In this document: positions 19,448 through 28,333 of the stretch, in pieces
How positions within the stretch are numbered: position 1 is the stretch's first letter
Layout: the number at the start of each line of letters is the position of its first letter
Assembly: GCA_020632995.1 (NCBI GenBank)
Contig: JACKEN010000004.1
Span: 1 to 64,000 of the forward strand
Source of the DNA: Deltaproteobacteria bacterium
GTDB taxonomy: Bacteria; Myxococcota; Kuafuiibacteriia; Kuafuiibacteriales; Kuafuiibacteriaceae
DNA length: 64,000 nt
Direction of reading: 5' to 3'
Notes under the pieces: generated by a model
Told to the model about the DNA's origin: nothing
Database searches by the model: none
The model's input: the letters and a program-made list of their open reading frames with translations, nothing else
Position numbers and translations under genes: made by a program

Positions 19448-20353
19448 ATGCGCAAGGACCCGCGATTCGTCACCCGGGATCAGGTTCTCCTGGAGGTGGC
19501 GGGACGGAACGACCTCCGACTCACGTGGATGAGCGACATCTCGAAGGGCGGCCTGTTCGTCCGCTCCAACGACGACGTCCCGCTCCGCGCCGCCGTCACC
19601 GTCTACATCCGCACCCCGGACGGCGACCTGAGCCTGGACGCCGAGGTCGTGCACGCCATCCCCGGGGTGGGGGTGGGCCTGCAGCTGATCAACCTGACCC
19701 CCGAGCGGCGCGAGGCCATCCACGCCTACGTCGAGGGGCTGGCGGAGCGTCTCGACGGCGGCGCCGACCAGCAGGCCGGCCCCGCCCACCGCCCCGAGGA
19801 CGTGGTGCGGGCGATGCAAGTCTTCCTGCGCGGCTTCGAGGCTGAGGATCTCTATGGCGCGGTGGGCGCGGAGCCGACCGCCAGCGACGTGGATCTCACG
19901 AAGCGCCTCAAGAGCCTCGGCAAGCTCTTCGAGAGCTCACCCGACGCCCTGCCCCCCGCGATGGTGGCGCGGGCCCACCACGCGCGCTCGCTCCTGCGGC
20001 GGGTCAGCGCGCTCCTCAAGGACCCGTCCCGGCGCCTGGACTACGACCTGCAGCACGGCCACGTGTACGCCGAGCGCCGCATCGCGCTGGCGGGCGGGGC
20101 GCGCGCGGTGGAGAACATCCGAGAGCGCTGGCATCGCACCTTCCCCGAGCGGGTGCGCCAGGCCGAGAAGAACGCGGCGGACGCCATCCGCGCCATCAAC
20201 CGCCTGGACCTCGAGGGCGCCCTGACCGCGGGCGAGGCCGCGCTGGAGGACGACCCCTTCAACCTCGAGCTCCGGGAGGTGATCCGCGAGTGGCAGCACC
20301 GCGCGGATCAGCGGCAGGTCCCCTTGCGGAAGGGGAGCCGCAGGTCAGCCTGA
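19448..20353 (+). CDS. PilZ domain protein with C-terminal J-like domain
   Basis: A 301-residue protein. Residues 1-100 form a PilZ domain of the type seen in myxobacteria (RLTWMSDISKGGLFVRS, a c-di-GMP-binding-type DxSxGG segment; the upstream RxxxR part is short and may be degenerate). Residues about 120-200 resemble a J domain: AEDLYGAVGAEP, a helix, SPD in the position of HPD, then LLKDPSRRLDYD, which matches the J-domain ending. A helical tail follows. PilZ-J fusions link second-messenger sensing to chaperone-type interactions, but the altered HPD makes Hsp70 stimulation doubtful. The 3' end overlaps the convergent methyltransferase gene by 9 bp. Confidence 0.82.
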   Translation: MRKDPRFVTRDQVLLEVAGRNDLRLTWMSDISKGGLFVRSNDDVPLRAAVTVYIRTPDGDLSLDAEVVHAIPGVGVGLQLINLTPERREAIHAYVEGLAERLDGGADQQAGPAHRPEDVVRAMQVFLRGFEAEDLYGAVGAEPTASDVDLTKRLKSLGKLFESSPDALPPAMVARAHHARSLLRRVSALLKDPSRRLDYDLQHGHVYAERRIALAGGARAVENIRERWHRTFPERVRQAEKNAADAIRAINRLDLEGALTAGEAALEDDPFNLELREVIREWQHRADQRQVPLRKGSRRSA

Positions 20354-21025
20354 CACCTTGGTGCCCACGTAGTAGATGCCGTAGGCGAAGGGCGTCTTGG
20401 CGAGGCGCTCCGGCCCCAGGAGGGCGTCCAGGTACTTCAAGGGCCCGAACACGAGGTGTGAGGCCCCCCGGACCGCCTTCATCGCCACGCCGGGCCCCTC
20501 GAAGACGCGCCCGGCCAGGTAGGCTCCCGACGTCGCCAGGGCCGACATGGGCCCGATGTGGGCCCCCGAGCGCACCTCCTCGAACCCCGCCCGCTCGTGC
20601 AGCAGGCGCAGGCCCGGCACGGTGAAGCGCCAGTAGTCCTCGGGCTCGGGGTTGTAGGGCTGGAACATCCCGACCTCGAGGTGGATGCGCCCCCCCGGCC
20701 GCAGGATGCGTTGCAACTCGGAGAGCACCTTGGCCGGGTCCCGGCAGAGGTTCAGGGTCCCGGTGCAGATCACGAGGTCGAAGGTGCCGCTCTCGAGCGG
20801 GAGGTCGTGGCTGTCCGCCACCACGTCGACGTTGGGCCCCGCGGTGATGTCGACGCACACCGCGTCGGGGCGCACCCGCCGGCCCCCCGCCCCCACGTCG
20901 CAGATCCGCGCCCCCTCGGGGGTCTCGGCCAGGGTCTCGGCCAGGGGCCGGGTCACCTGCCAGGTGGTCTCCATCAGGCGCTTGATGGGGTTCTTGTGCG
21001 GCTCCCGGGTGCTGGGGTCGGCCAT
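20345..21025 (-). CDS. Class I SAM-dependent methyltransferase
   Basis: A 226-residue enzyme with the Rossmann SAM-binding pattern: motif I ICDVGAGG (about 41-48), an acidic residue after strand 2 (CVDIT), a motif III-like FDLVICTGTLNL and a post-motif strand (ILRPGGRIHLEVG). The closest general fit is the Methyltransf_11 group, with a C-terminal helical cap. The acceptor substrate is unknown. It lies between the PilZ gene (convergent, 9 bp overlap) and the large transglutaminase gene (same direction, 39 bp downstream of its stop), so it may be the distal gene of that operon. Confidence 0.88.
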   Translation of the reverse strand: MADPSTREPHKNPIKRLMETTWQVTRPLAETLAETPEGARICDVGAGGRRVRPDAVCVDITAGPNVDVVADSHDLPLESGTFDLVICTGTLNLCRDPAKVLSELQRILRPGGRIHLEVGMFQPYNPEPEDYWRFTVPGLRLLHERAGFEEVRSGAHIGPMSALATSGAYLAGRVFEGPGVAMKAVRGASHLVFGPLKYLDALLGPERLAKTPFAYGIYYVGTKVSG

Positions 21026-21064
21026 GGCGGGACGGTGCCCGGGCCCGGGCCGCGAGGCAAGGGC

Positions 21065-24000
21065 TCACGCCCCGGGGTCGAAGCGGCGCAGATCCAGCGT
21101 GAAGGGCTGCTCGGGGTGGCTCGGCGCGGGCTCCGGCACCACTGGATACGGCGCGTGGCCGTCGAAGGTGAAGCGCTGGGCCCGCCGCGCCCCTGCCTCG
21201 AACGCGGTGAGGGGCGGCTCGTCGAAGGCCCGGCCCTCGGGGTGCCACACGTGGTAGGTCGCCGCGCCGAGCGCGCGCTTGCCCCAGGTGTCCACGAGGT
21301 CGAAGCGCAGCGGGTGGTGGATGCCGATGTTGGGGTGCAGGCAGTGCGGCGGCTGCCACGCGCGAAAGCGCACTCCCGCCACCGCTTCGCTCGCGCGGCC
21401 GGTGGCCCTGAGCGGCAGCCGGTGCCCGTTCACGGTGACCGCGTGGCGGCCCTCGGTGAGGCCGCTGACGCGCACCTGCACCCGCTCCACCGAGGAGTCC
21501 ACGTAGCGCACGGTGCCGAAGCTCGACCCCTCCTCGCCCATCACGTGCCAGGGCTCGAGCGCGGTGCGGAGCTCGATGTGGAGGTCGTCCACCTCGTAGC
21601 GCCCCGCCACCGGGCACTTGAACTCCAAGAAGGGCCGGTAGTGCTCGGGATCGAAGGGCAGGCCAGCCTGCACCAGGTCGCGGATCACGTCCTCGAAGTC
21701 CGCCCACAGGAAGTGGGGGAGCATGAACTTGTCGTGGAGCTGAGAGCCCCAGCGCACGAGCGGGCTCGTGTCCTCGCGCCGGGTGAGCATGGCGACCACG
21801 CCGCGCACCAGGAGCATCTGGGCCACCGCCATCCGCGGGTGGGGCGGCATCTCGAAGGCCCGGAACTCCACCAGGCCCTGGCGGCCGGAGGGGAGGTTCG
21901 GGTCGTAGAGCTTGTCGATGCTCACCTCGGTGCGGTGGGTGTTGCCCGAGACGTCCGCGAGCAGGTTCCGGAAGAGCCGGTCCACCAGCCACGGCGGGGT
22001 GGGGGCGGCGCCGTGCCGCTCCACCTCGGCGAGGGCGATCTCGAGCTCGTACAGGGCGTCGTGGCGCGCCTCGTCGACGCGGGGGGCCTGGGAGGTCGGC
22101 CCCACGAACTGGCTCGCGAACAGGTACGAGAGCGAGGGGTGGTGCTGCAGGTACCGGATGAGCCCGGAGAGCAAGCGGGGTTGCGACAACCACGGGCTCT
22201 CGGGGGTGGAGGGCCCGCCGAGGGTCAGGTGGTGCCCGCCCCCCGAGCCCACCTGGCGCCCGTCCAGCTGGTAGCGCTCAGTGGTGAGGCCGGCGTGGAG
22301 CGCCGCCTCGGAGATGGTCTCCATCAGGCCCACGTAGTCGTCGAAGCGCTCGCTCACCGGCAGGTTCACCTCGATGACCCCAGGGTCGGGGGTCACGAGG
22401 CACGCGTTGATGCGGGGGTCGGCGGGGGGCGGGTAGCCCTCCAGGCTCACCGCAACCTGGCTTTCGGCCGCCACGTCCTCCACCGCCGCCACGAGGTCCA
22501 TGAAGTCCTCCGTGGTGGTGAGCGGGGGCAGGAACACGTTGAGCACCCCGCCCCGGGCCTGCACGCACAGCGCGGTGCGGCTGTTGACCCCCGCGGGGTG
22601 CTCGTAGCCCGGGAGCGCCTGGCCGGGTCGCTGCATCATCAGCCAGGGCGGCGCGGGGAGCGGCCCGAAGCGCTGCGACGGATCCTGGGGCCACACCGCA
22701 GGGGGCTCGCCCCCCACCCGGTCGAGGGGTAGGCGCAGGCCCATGGGCGAGTCACCAGGGACGAGGAAGAGGTGGCCGCGCCGGAAGGTCCAGCGGGTGG
22801 AGCGCCACGCGCCGCCCGAGCGCAGGATGGGGAGGGCCTGGCCCACCGGGGTGCCGATCCCCCGGGTGAGGATCCGGGCCAGGCGCCGGCGCTCCTCCGG
22901 GTCTCGCAGGTCCGCCTGCAGCGGGTCGACGTCGTCGGGCAGGTTCGCCTCGTCGGTGAGCGCCACCCAGGGGTCCTCGAACGCGTCGAGCAGGTCGTCT
23001 TGCGCCACCCCGAGCCGCCGGGCCAGGGCCTCGGCGAAGCGCCGCGCGTCCTCGACCCCGTGCCCGCCGGGCGGGGTGCGCCCGTCGTCGTCCGCCGCGT
23101 GCCCGCCCGCCCGGGTGTCGAGGTGGGCCCAGTCCCGCCACAGGGGCTGGCCGTCCTTGCGCCACAGCAGGTGCATGACCCAGCGGGGGAGGCTCTCGCC
23201 CGGGTAGTGCTTGCCCATCCGGTGCAAGAGCAGCCCGCCCGGGGCGAGGCGGGGGAGGAGCTCGTGGGCCAGCTGGATGCCCTGCGCCCACTTGGTGGGC
23301 CCGAGCGCCCCCTCGTTCCACTCCTTGGCGCGGGGATGCAGGCGCGAGGTCCAGGTCGGCTCGCCGCCCATGGTGACGTGCAGGCCAGCCTGCGACAGCG
23401 CAGCGTCCACGTCGCGGCCTGCGCTCTTCAGCGCCGCCCACTGCGCCTCGGTGTAGGGCACGAGCGGCCGGGGCTCGTGGCCCAGGCGCTCCACCTTCAT
23501 CTCGACCTCGAGGTCCACGGCGAGGTGGGAGGCGGTGCCCTCCACCGGCCCCGCGGTGAAGGGCTGCACGGTGCCCGCGAGGGGGATGTGGCCCTCCCCC
23601 GCCAGCAGGCCGCTGGTGCCGTCGAGGCCGATCCAGCCCGCGCCGGGGACGTAGACCTCAGCCCACGCGTGCAGATCGAGGACGTCGTGGTCCACCCCCT
23701 TGGCCTCGTCCGGCAGGTTGCCCTCGTCTGTGAGCTGCACGAGGTAGCCGCTCACGAAGCGGGCGGCGAGGCCGTTGGCCCGGAGCACGTCGACGAGGAG
23801 GGCGGCGGAGTCGCGGCAGGAGCCCGACGCCGCGGTGAGGGTCTCCTCTGCGGTCTGGATGCCGGGCTCGTTGCGGATGAGGTAGCGCACCTCGTTGGCC
23901 ACGTCCCGGTTCAGGCCCACCAGGTAGTCCATGATGTAGCCCTTCGCGGGGTAGGCGGCGGCGAAGGCCTCGAGCTTGGGGGTCAAGATGGGCTTGTCGA

Positions 24001-24349
24001 GGAAGGGCGCAAGCTCTCCTGCGAGGCCATCGGGGTAGGCGAAGGGCAGCTCCTGGCACCGCTCGTCCACGAAGAAGTCGAAGGGGTTGACCGGCCGGAT
24101 CTCGAACGCGGCGTCGACCTCGAAGCTCAAGGTCTCGGACCGCACGTCGTCGTCGAAGGTGGCGCGCACCACCCGGTTGCCCCAGGGATCCTGCTGCCAG
24201 CGCAAGGCGGCCTTCGGCGAGATCTCCAGGTTGTAGGACAGGACCCGGGCCCGGGTGTGATCCGCCGGCCGGAGCCGGACGATGTGGGGCCCGAACGCGG
24301 CGGGCTCGGGGTAGCGGTAGCGGGTGACGTGCTTGATCCGGATGCGCAC
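21065..24349 (-). CDS. Transglutaminase-like protein with DUF2126 domain
   Basis: A 1094-residue protein. The N-terminal bacterial transglutaminase beta domain (1-100) is followed by a papain-like transglutaminase core with Cys178 (SGSCRDSA), His227 (LHAWAEVY) and Asp243 (GLDGTSG). About 300-1094 is the long DUF2126/COG4196 region (MGGEPTWTSR, VGSGGGHHLTLG). The GTG at 24349 has AAGGGA at good spacing. It is divergent from the amidotransferase-transglutaminase gene with 46 bp between starts. Genes of this type cluster with alpha-E and circularly permuted ATP-grasp genes, found here at 29.4-31.9 kb, in a predicted peptide amide-bond forming/cleaving system. Confidence 0.92.
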   Translation of the reverse strand: MRIRIKHVTRYRYPEPAAFGPHIVRLRPADHTRARVLSYNLEISPKAALRWQQDPWGNRVVRATFDDDVRSETLSFEVDAAFEIRPVNPFDFFVDERCQELPFAYPDGLAGELAPFLDKPILTPKLEAFAAAYPAKGYIMDYLVGLNRDVANEVRYLIRNEPGIQTAEETLTAASGSCRDSAALLVDVLRANGLAARFVSGYLVQLTDEGNLPDEAKGVDHDVLDLHAWAEVYVPGAGWIGLDGTSGLLAGEGHIPLAGTVQPFTAGPVEGTASHLAVDLEVEMKVERLGHEPRPLVPYTEAQWAALKSAGRDVDAALSQAGLHVTMGGEPTWTSRLHPRAKEWNEGALGPTKWAQGIQLAHELLPRLAPGGLLLHRMGKHYPGESLPRWVMHLLWRKDGQPLWRDWAHLDTRAGGHAADDDGRTPPGGHGVEDARRFAEALARRLGVAQDDLLDAFEDPWVALTDEANLPDDVDPLQADLRDPEERRRLARILTRGIGTPVGQALPILRSGGAWRSTRWTFRRGHLFLVPGDSPMGLRLPLDRVGGEPPAVWPQDPSQRFGPLPAPPWLMMQRPGQALPGYEHPAGVNSRTALCVQARGGVLNVFLPPLTTTEDFMDLVAAVEDVAAESQVAVSLEGYPPPADPRINACLVTPDPGVIEVNLPVSERFDDYVGLMETISEAALHAGLTTERYQLDGRQVGSGGGHHLTLGGPSTPESPWLSQPRLLSGLIRYLQHHPSLSYLFASQFVGPTSQAPRVDEARHDALYELEIALAEVERHGAAPTPPWLVDRLFRNLLADVSGNTHRTEVSIDKLYDPNLPSGRQGLVEFRAFEMPPHPRMAVAQMLLVRGVVAMLTRREDTSPLVRWGSQLHDKFMLPHFLWADFEDVIRDLVQAGLPFDPEHYRPFLEFKCPVAGRYEVDDLHIELRTALEPWHVMGEEGSSFGTVRYVDSSVERVQVRVSGLTEGRHAVTVNGHRLPLRATGRASEAVAGVRFRAWQPPHCLHPNIGIHHPLRFDLVDTWGKRALGAATYHVWHPEGRAFDEPPLTAFEAGARRAQRFTFDGHAPYPVVPEPAPSHPEQPFTLDLRRFDPGA

Positions 24350-24395
24350 AATCCCTTGCTAACGTCCCCGGCGAGATCTAGCCAGATCCTGCTTA

Positions 24396-26384
24396 TTGGT
24401 GCTTGATAGGGGCGTGCCGAACCGCCTCTCTGGCTGGGTCCGCCCCAACCTCGCGCCCCGGGAGCACCAGGCCACCCGCCTGGTGGCGATGTCGTTCGAT
24501 GCCCCCGCATCCCCTACCGTCACCCTGAAGGCGCTCGCCCGGAGCCGCGGGCAACCCTACGGCTGGGGGTTCGCCTGGTACCCCGAGCAGAGCGCGTCCG
24601 CGCTGCTGGTGAAGGACGCCACCTCGTCCGGCGACAACGCCATGACGAAGCTCCTCAGGGAGTGGGATCGCTTCCACTCCACCCTCTTCCTCTGCCACCT
24701 CAGGGGCGCGGCCCGCGCCCTGACCGAGCAGGACACCCACCCCTTCAGCAAGTGCCACGGCGGCCGCGAGTGGGTGCTGGCCCACAACGGCGACCTCGAG
24801 CCCCCACCGGGCGGCGACCTGAGCACCGCCCTCCCCCTCGGCCCGGATCCGGTGTTCGAGCCGGTGGGTCGCACCGACTCCGAGCGCGCGTTCTGCTGGC
24901 TCCTCACCCAGGCCCGCGCGGTGGGCGCCCGGAGCCTGGCCGAGGTGGGCTGGGCGCGTCTGCACGAGTGGTTCCGCACCCTCGACGCGATGGGCACCGC
25001 CAACTTCATGCTCACCGACGGGCGGGACCTCGCGGTGTACCGCGACGAGGAGGGCTACAACCAGCTCCACCGCGCCCGCCTGATGCCCCCCAACGTGCCC
25101 CCGGTGCTCGAGACCGACGACCTCGAGGTGGACTTCGACGACATCCGCGATCGCACCCGCACCGCCATCGTGTTCTCCACCGAGCCCCTGGCCGACGGCT
25201 TCGTCCCCATGAGCAACGGGCAGCTGGTGGTGGTCAGGCGCGGCGCCTACATCTACGACTCCGCCGCGACCGAGGTCACCCAGAGCCTGATGGTGCCACC
25301 GCTCGCGCCCTCGCCCCGGGAGCGTCCAGTGGGTGGGGAGCAAGCGCAAGCCGGCCTGCAGCACGCGGCCACCGGCACCGCGGTCGAGTCGGCTCCGCCG
25401 CCCCAGGTGACGCAGGCGCCTCCTCCCGAGGCCCCGCCGGAGGTCCCGGAGGCGCCGCGCCAAGTGCGGTTGCCGGCGCTGCACCACCACGCGGAGCTCG
25501 AGGGCGAGGGCCGGCTCCTCTCGGTGCGCCACGAGACGGTGTACCGCTACGACAAGGCGGTGGAGCGGAGCTTCCACCTCTTCCGGCTGAAGCCGGTGCA
25601 CGACCGGTGGCAAGACCTGTTGCACCATGAGCTCACCCTCTCGGTGGACGGGGTGCTCCGGGACTTCGAGGACGTGTTCGGGAACCTGGCCGCCCGGATC
25701 GAGGTCACCGAGCCGTACACCGAGCTGAAGCTCTCGGCCCGCTCGCTCGTGCGGGTGCGCGGCAACGTGCCGGATGACCTGCACTCGCCCCACCGCCGCT
25801 TCACCATCCCGCTGGTGTGGATGCCCTGGCAGCGCCAGATGATGCTCCCCTACCTCCTGCCCCCCGAGCTGCCCGAGACTCAGCTCACCGAGCTGACCGA
25901 GTTCGCGATGAGCTTCGTACAGCGGCAGGACTTCGACCTCGTGCAGACCCTGGTCGACATGAACACCACCCTCTACCGCGACTTCGCCTACGTCTCGGGG
26001 AGCACCACCATGGCCACCACCCCCTTCGACGTGTTCACGTCGCGGCGCGGGGTGTGCCAGGACTTCGCGAACCTCCTGATCTGCCTCGCCCGCCTCCTCG
26101 GCGTGCCCGCGCGCTACCGGGTGGGCTACATCTACACGGGCGGCGACTACGAGAACAAAGCCCAGTCCGACGCGTCCCATGCCTGGGCCGAGCTCTACCT
26201 GCCCTGGACCGGCTGGCAGGGCTTCGACCCCACCAACGGGATCCTGGTCACCACCGACCACGTCAGGACGGCTTGCGGCCGCAACTACGGCGACGCCACC
26301 CCGACCTCCGGCACGATCTACAAGGGCGGGGGCCGGGAGTCCCTGAAGGTCGACGTGAAGGTCGAAGAGGTCGAGGCGCTCTGA
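24396..26384 (+). CDS. Class II glutamine amidotransferase-like - transglutaminase fusion
   Basis: A 662-residue fusion. Residues about 27-300 align with YafJ-type class II amidotransferases: RLVAMSFDAP, GWGFAWYP, CHLRGA, HPFSK, LAHNGDL and TDSERAFCWLL are all present. The N-terminal nucleophile Cys is not: Thr (codon 24474-24476) stands at its position and no start codon precedes it. Residues about 370-660 are a second transglutaminase, with an N-terminal beta domain, Cys554 (GVCQDFAN), His595 (SHAWAELY) and Asp611 (GFDPTNG). A Pro/Ala linker joins them. The true start is uncertain (TTG 24396, GTG 24399 or 24414). The transglutaminase half should be active; the amidotransferase half may not be. 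Confidence 0.88.
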   Translation: MVLDRGVPNRLSGWVRPNLAPREHQATRLVAMSFDAPASPTVTLKALARSRGQPYGWGFAWYPEQSASALLVKDATSSGDNAMTKLLREWDRFHSTLFLCHLRGAARALTEQDTHPFSKCHGGREWVLAHNGDLEPPPGGDLSTALPLGPDPVFEPVGRTDSERAFCWLLTQARAVGARSLAEVGWARLHEWFRTLDAMGTANFMLTDGRDLAVYRDEEGYNQLHRARLMPPNVPPVLETDDLEVDFDDIRDRTRTAIVFSTEPLADGFVPMSNGQLVVVRRGAYIYDSAATEVTQSLMVPPLAPSPRERPVGGEQAQAGLQHAATGTAVESAPPPQVTQAPPPEAPPEVPEAPRQVRLPALHHHAELEGEGRLLSVRHETVYRYDKAVERSFHLFRLKPVHDRWQDLLHHELTLSVDGVLRDFEDVFGNLAARIEVTEPYTELKLSARSLVRVRGNVPDDLHSPHRRFTIPLVWMPWQRQMMLPYLLPPELPETQLTELTEFAMSFVQRQDFDLVQTLVDMNTTLYRDFAYVSGSTTMATTPFDVFTSRRGVCQDFANLLICLARLLGVPARYRVGYIYTGGDYENKAQSDASHAWAELYLPWTGWQGFDPTNGILVTTDHVRTACGRNYGDATPTSGTIYKGGGRESLKVDVKVEEVEAL

Positions 26385-26386
26385 CC

Positions 26387-26435
26387 TGCGGACGGCTGTC
26401 CGCACCCGCCTTCGACCTGCGGACCACGGTCCGCA
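26387..26435. promoter_or_regulatory. Two tandem identical-stem hairpins
   Basis: Two perfect 7-bp inverted repeats with 4-nt loops (TGCGGAC-N4-GTCCGCA) lie at 26387-26404 and 26418-26435, exactly 31 bp apart, directly after the stop at 26384. They also share flanking bases (GACC before each). No T-run follows, so a classical terminator is unlikely in either direction. They could be a paired protein-binding site upstream of the esterase gene or RNA stabilising structures. Confidence 0.5.
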
Positions 26436-26496
26436 CAACTCGACCCGGTCAGCCCGGGTGTGCGCCCTGGCACGCCCCGTGCTCTGATGTCGGAGG

Positions 26497-27777
26497 ATGC
26501 TCCGAAGGCTCTCCATCACCCTCGTGCTCCTCGGCGCGCTGGCCGCGTGCGGTGGCGGCACCTCGACCCCCCTGACCGCCTCCGACGCCTCGGAGCCTGC
26601 GCCGGACGCCGGCCTCCGCGAGGAGGACGCGGGCGAGGCCGCGGACGTGGGCGTCCCCGAGCCCGATGCAGGTGAGGTTGCAGACGCGGGCGCCCCCGAG
26701 GACGCAGGCATCCCCGATGATGCAGGCGAGGTTGCGGACGCCGGCACCCCCGCGGAGCCGGTGGACTTCACGGCTTGGTTCGCGAGCTACAACGCCGACC
26801 AGACCCTCGACTACCTGAACCTCCCCATCACCGGCGCAGGCCCCGACCCGCGCTACGCCGCCGCCCCCGCCCACGTCTTCCACCCAGAGGTGGCGTACGG
26901 GCCGCACCCCCGCAACGTGCTGGACGTGTGGTCCCAAGGCAGCGCTGCCCCGGCGGTGGTCTTCATCCACGGCGGTGGCTTCCAGAGCGGGAGCAAGGAG
27001 GACATCCACAACAACGTCCAGACCATCCCGCGCTACCTCGCCGCGGGCTTCACGGTGGTCTCCATCAGCTACCGCTACACCTACCGCGACCCCGACGCGG
27101 CGGTGAACGCGACCAACCCTGACGACGTAGGCAGCGTGCACGACGTGAACGGCGCGCGCCTCGACTACGTGCTGCGCGACTGCGCCCGCGCGATCCAGTT
27201 CATCCGCTACCGCGCGGCCGAGCTGAACGTGGACCCCACCCGCATCGGCGCCTACGGCGGCTCGGCCGGCGCGGGCTGCGCGACCTGGACGGGCACGGTG
27301 CCCGACCTCGCGGTGCCCGGCCACCCGGATCCGGTGCTCCGGCAGTCGTCCCGCCTGCAGGCGGTGGGGCACACCAACGGGCAGCCCACCTACAACTGGC
27401 CCCGTTGGCCGGATCTCCTGCGCATGGATCCCGTGTTCGTGTTCGACAACGTGGAGCACGAGGCGGTGCGGCTCACCCAGACCCCGCTCGACGCGCTGAT
27501 CGACACTGCGGACGGCCAGCAGCTCAGCGCGGTGATGGACTACTACGAGCAGATGGGCCCGGGCGACCCGCCGTTCCTCACCATCAACCTGCTGCCCGAT
27601 CTGAGCGAGGCTCAGATCACCGATCCCAGCCAGGTCATCCACCACCCGCGCGCCCACGTCGCCCTCTTCGAGCGCTGCCAGGCCGCGGGGCTCGAGTGCT
27701 CCATCCGCACCCAGGACCGCACCGCGGGCCCCGACCGCGAGATGCTGGGGTTCATGACCCGGGTCCTGATGCCCTGA
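26497..27777 (+). CDS. Alpha/beta-hydrolase (esterase) lipoprotein
   Basis: A 426-residue lipoprotein (lipobox LAACGG, Cys about 19) with an Asp-Ala-Gly/Pro-rich linker of about 65 residues that spaces the enzyme from the membrane. The hydrolase domain (about 95-426) has the oxyanion motif FIHGGGF and the nucleophile elbow GGSAGAG, as in the BD-FAE/carboxylesterase group, with a late His expected near DPSQVIHHPRAH. It probably cleaves esters outside the cytoplasm. It is preceded by the tandem hairpins at 26387-26435. The repeat-coded linker is typical of secreted proteins in this window. Confidence 0.88.
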   Translation: MLRRLSITLVLLGALAACGGGTSTPLTASDASEPAPDAGLREEDAGEAADVGVPEPDAGEVADAGAPEDAGIPDDAGEVADAGTPAEPVDFTAWFASYNADQTLDYLNLPITGAGPDPRYAAAPAHVFHPEVAYGPHPRNVLDVWSQGSAAPAVVFIHGGGFQSGSKEDIHNNVQTIPRYLAAGFTVVSISYRYTYRDPDAAVNATNPDDVGSVHDVNGARLDYVLRDCARAIQFIRYRAAELNVDPTRIGAYGGSAGAGCATWTGTVPDLAVPGHPDPVLRQSSRLQAVGHTNGQPTYNWPRWPDLLRMDPVFVFDNVEHEAVRLTQTPLDALIDTADGQQLSAVMDYYEQMGPGDPPFLTINLLPDLSEAQITDPSQVIHHPRAHVALFERCQAAGLECSIRTQDRTAGPDREMLGFMTRVLMP

Positions 27778-27795
27778 CCATCTCCGACTCCCAAT

Positions 27796-27809
27796 GCAGG
27801 CTGCGCTGC
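27796..27809. repeat. Intergenic copy of the GCARS-N4-SYTGC palindrome
   Basis: This copy lies 18 bp after the esterase stop, in the spacer before the small lipoprotein gene, so it cannot be explained by codon choice. The odd palindrome at 27820-27832 lies just downstream. Confidence 0.6.
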
Positions 27810-27819
27810 GGTCGCACTC

Positions 27820-27832
27820 ACCCAAATTGGGT
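27820..27832. promoter_or_regulatory. Odd palindrome ACCCAA-A-TTGGGT
   Basis: A perfect 6+1+6 bp inverted repeat in the 113 bp between the esterase stop and the small lipoprotein start. It stands out as AT-containing sequence in a GC-rich spacer, and is a candidate operator for the lipoprotein/PEGA pair. It is short enough to arise by chance. Confidence 0.25.
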
Positions 27833-27890
27833 ATGCGCCGATGGTGGCCGCCGTCTTGCGAATACGCCGGCCCGGGTGTTCGAATGACCC

Positions 27891-28322
27891 ATGCGCAAAG
27901 CGACCTCGCTCTTCATCGCGGTCCTCATGATGGGTCTCATCGGCTGCGGCGGAGAAGAAGAGACACCGACCGGCCCGACCCTCACCTGCGATCCGACCAA
28001 CAGCGACCCCGCGGTGCGGTGTCCGTGCATGGCGAACATCGTCTGCGATCAGATGTACGCCTGCCTGAGCAGCACCCAGATCCAAGCGGCCTCCAACGCG
28101 ACCTGGACGTACCCCCAGACCGCCTGCGTCGAGTCCCTCAGGAGCGACTGCGAAGAGGACTCCGATCCAAGCTACCAACCCACCGACTATCCCGCGTGCC
28201 TCCGAGACCTCGAGTCCGCAACCTGCGCGGACTTCGGTGACTTCAGCGTCGTCTCCCGAGACTTCCCCGCCTCCTGCGACAACCTGCGGGCGCTCGACAC
28301 CGGCCTCAGTATCTCTCAGTAG
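27891..28322 (+). CDS. Small Cys-rich lipoprotein
   Basis: A 143-residue predicted lipoprotein: charged N terminus, hydrophobic core and lipobox LIGCGG (Cys about 19). The mature part carries about ten cysteines, suggesting a disulfide-stapled exported domain of a kind common in myxobacteria. It lies 11 bp before the PEGA gene and is likely co-transcribed with it. Family not recognised. Confidence 0.75.
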   Translation: MRKATSLFIAVLMMGLIGCGGEEETPTGPTLTCDPTNSDPAVRCPCMANIVCDQMYACLSSTQIQAASNATWTYPQTACVESLRSDCEEDSDPSYQPTDYPACLRDLESATCADFGDFSVVSRDFPASCDNLRALDTGLSISQ

Positions 28323-28333
28323 CGGCCTCGGCC

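Noticed and set aside
22772..24406. Long plus-strand open frame opposite the transglutaminase gene
   Set aside because: Antisense shadow; the minus strand carries conserved transglutaminase and DUF2126 motifs throughout.
26585..26760. DNA tandem repeat as possible CRISPR or minisatellite
   Set aside because: The repetition is at the codon level, encoding Asp-Ala-Gly linker units, with irregular spacing and no spacers.
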